A stretch of DNA of 64,000 nucleotides. It comes from Protula sp. h YS-2021. Its lineage: Eukaryota; Annelida; Polychaeta; Sabellida; Serpulidae. Under the pieces are notes generated by a model that saw only the letters and a program-made list of their open reading frames with translations, was not told the DNA's origin and searched no databases. Every line of letters starts with the position of its first letter. Position 1 is the first letter of the stretch. The stretch covers positions 15,243,916 to 15,307,915 of the forward strand of contig OX457027.1 of the NCBI GenBank assembly GCA_949752745.1, written 5' to 3'. Below are positions 62,689 through 64,000 of this stretch, in pieces. Both the position numbers and the translations under genes were made by a program.

Positions 62689-64000
62689 CTAGTGGCCGTG
62701 GAATTAAGGTGGAACAGTAACAAAGTAAAACAGCAACACACAGATATTATTGTTCTATTATCATACACTCCAGCAAACATTGCAACGTTTGATAGACTAT
62801 CGTGTTCTGGTTATTTATGGCAGTTGAAATAATTACGACGGTATATTTGTCCAAAAAATCAAAACCTACATGTTGAAATTTTGTTATTATTTTTTTCTCG
62901 CTATCATCAAAATAGCCTCGCAACAATTTCTACTGTCGCACAACATTTATATTATACATATTTTAGTTACTTTTTAGTTCGCCATGATTTCTTAGCGCAA
63001 TAATCACACATTTTAAGGAACGTTTATGAGCATACAATTTCTCACGAGTTTGATTGTTGGTTGTTAGTTGTTGGATATCACAGCTTTTCTAATAGATTTC
63101 TTAATTTTAGAATGCAAAAAAGTGATCACAGGGCACGTAAAATTAATGTATATCAATGAAAAATCTGTGATTTATTTTCAGAATAATAAAAACCACTTGC
63201 AGAAAATAGTATTGATGTGGATGACATAAAACTTGATTCGCGAAAGAATAAAATATTTTCTGGTATATTACGCGTACATAAATACCAAAGCGATACATAT
63301 TACATGTGGTCGTGTGTAATTTTTTGTACCGTTATGCCGCCAAGGACGTTAATTAGACGTCGGAGAAAGATGCGTTTTGGTTGCGAACAAAAGCAACGTT
63401 CAAACGTTGTTGCTAATCCAGCGTCGACACAACGGTATGCCAAAGACGTTTGTAAGATGCTGATCTGTGGTTGCGACCAATCACAACCAAGTTACAACCA
63501 GAGTTAAAGTTGTGGTTTGTTTCAAATCGCCGTCGCAACCTCAGATCGACGCTGGATCGACCTTAGAATGTTTACTGGGCGAAAATAGCGCCGTATTTTT
63601 ATACAGCAGATACACGGTGTAACCCCCGAATCTCTGGCGCTTCCTGGACGTCAACACACACTCAAAAATTCATATAAAAATTACGTAACTCGAACCTTCT
63701 TTTAATTCATTTTACAATTCGAGGTGCTAAAATATTATAAAACAACAACTAATTAAATAAAAAATGGTACATCTTGACATTTACAAAATGAATACAAACA
63801 AAGAAATAATGAAAAATGATTTATGATTAATATTAGGCATTGTCACCTTCCTCCACTTCGCCCCGTCCCCCGCCACCACCCGCTCCCTCATACCCGATAT
63901 AGAATAGTGGGGAAGAAGAGACTGTACCTCGTATACTGCATGTAATACTCGGGAACAGGCCTTCCCCCACTCCGCCCCCCCCCGACCAACGCCCCCCGCC
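62689..64000. other. Upstream intron of the carboxypeptidase gene
   Basis: No further exon recognised. 63330-63590 is an ACGT-rich repeat (GACGTCGG, CAACGTTCAAACGTTG, ending in AATGTTTACTGGGCG) related to 55365-55440. C-rich tracts lie near the window end (63855-64000). Confidence 0.5.

Overview
This is a eukaryotic, gene-poor, repeat-rich nuclear window, probably from a marine invertebrate. Split genes with GT-AG introns, many minisatellites, and DIRS, Polinton, LINE, pogo-like and hAT-like elements all point that way. The AGGTCA-rich and poly-G-rich repeats would suit a mollusc or related lophotrochozoan, but the sequence does not settle the taxon.

Layout. 1-1147 is a 39-bp HindIII satellite. 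1755-9595 is a minus-strand DIRS retroelement with hairpin termini, inverted repeats and an internal complementary region; its gag and RT/RNase H are broken, and its tyrosine-recombinase ORF is open. 10789-39312 carries a five-exon minus-strand host gene for a single-pass membrane protein. I assembled it from splice sites whose phases all agree (exons at 39.3, 37.6, 15.1, 12.4 and 11.0 kb). Its introns hold a deleted pogo-like transposon (12600-13474), several minisatellites and a complete Polinton/Maverick (adintovirus-like provirus, 16174-33735) with a perfect 6-bp target duplication GCAAGG. The Polinton landed inside an older dispersed repeat (family R1) present at least five more times here. 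33.7-37 kb is a 1.25-kb tandem duplication containing a 33-bp minisatellite. 39.4-51.8 kb has no convincing gene, only satellites, microsatellites and palindromic clusters. 51829-54222 is a hAT-like TIR element with a truncated LINE nested in it. 54637-62688 is most of a minus-strand M14 metallocarboxypeptidase gene (seven exons; N-terminal exons lie beyond the window).

The Polinton is the main system. A plus-strand block encodes a TIR-linked gene, small helical proteins, two PC4-like/Cys-rich proteins, a NADAR/YbiA-like protein, integrase, packaging ATPase, virion proteins (penton-like, basic core/membrane-active, double jelly-roll capsid) and an adenain-like protease. A converging minus-strand block encodes a Zn-finger protein, protein-primed DNA polymerase B and four small PC4-like proteins. 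One left-arm gene has a visible 177-bp intron. TATA boxes precede several genes and twice contain the stop codon of the upstream gene. The integrase, one PC4-like copy and the basic virion protein are frameshifted, and PolB has Glu for the first Asp of motif C, so this copy looks recently inserted but decayed.

Two points deserve most attention. First, the Polinton carries an expanded family of PC4-like (putative ssDNA-binding) genes beside a NADAR gene. Second, in two unrelated host genes a minisatellite has grown out of an exon 3' edge together with its 5' splice site (58014-58372 and about 12050-12375). In the second case the repeat keeps the reading frame and offers alternative donors.
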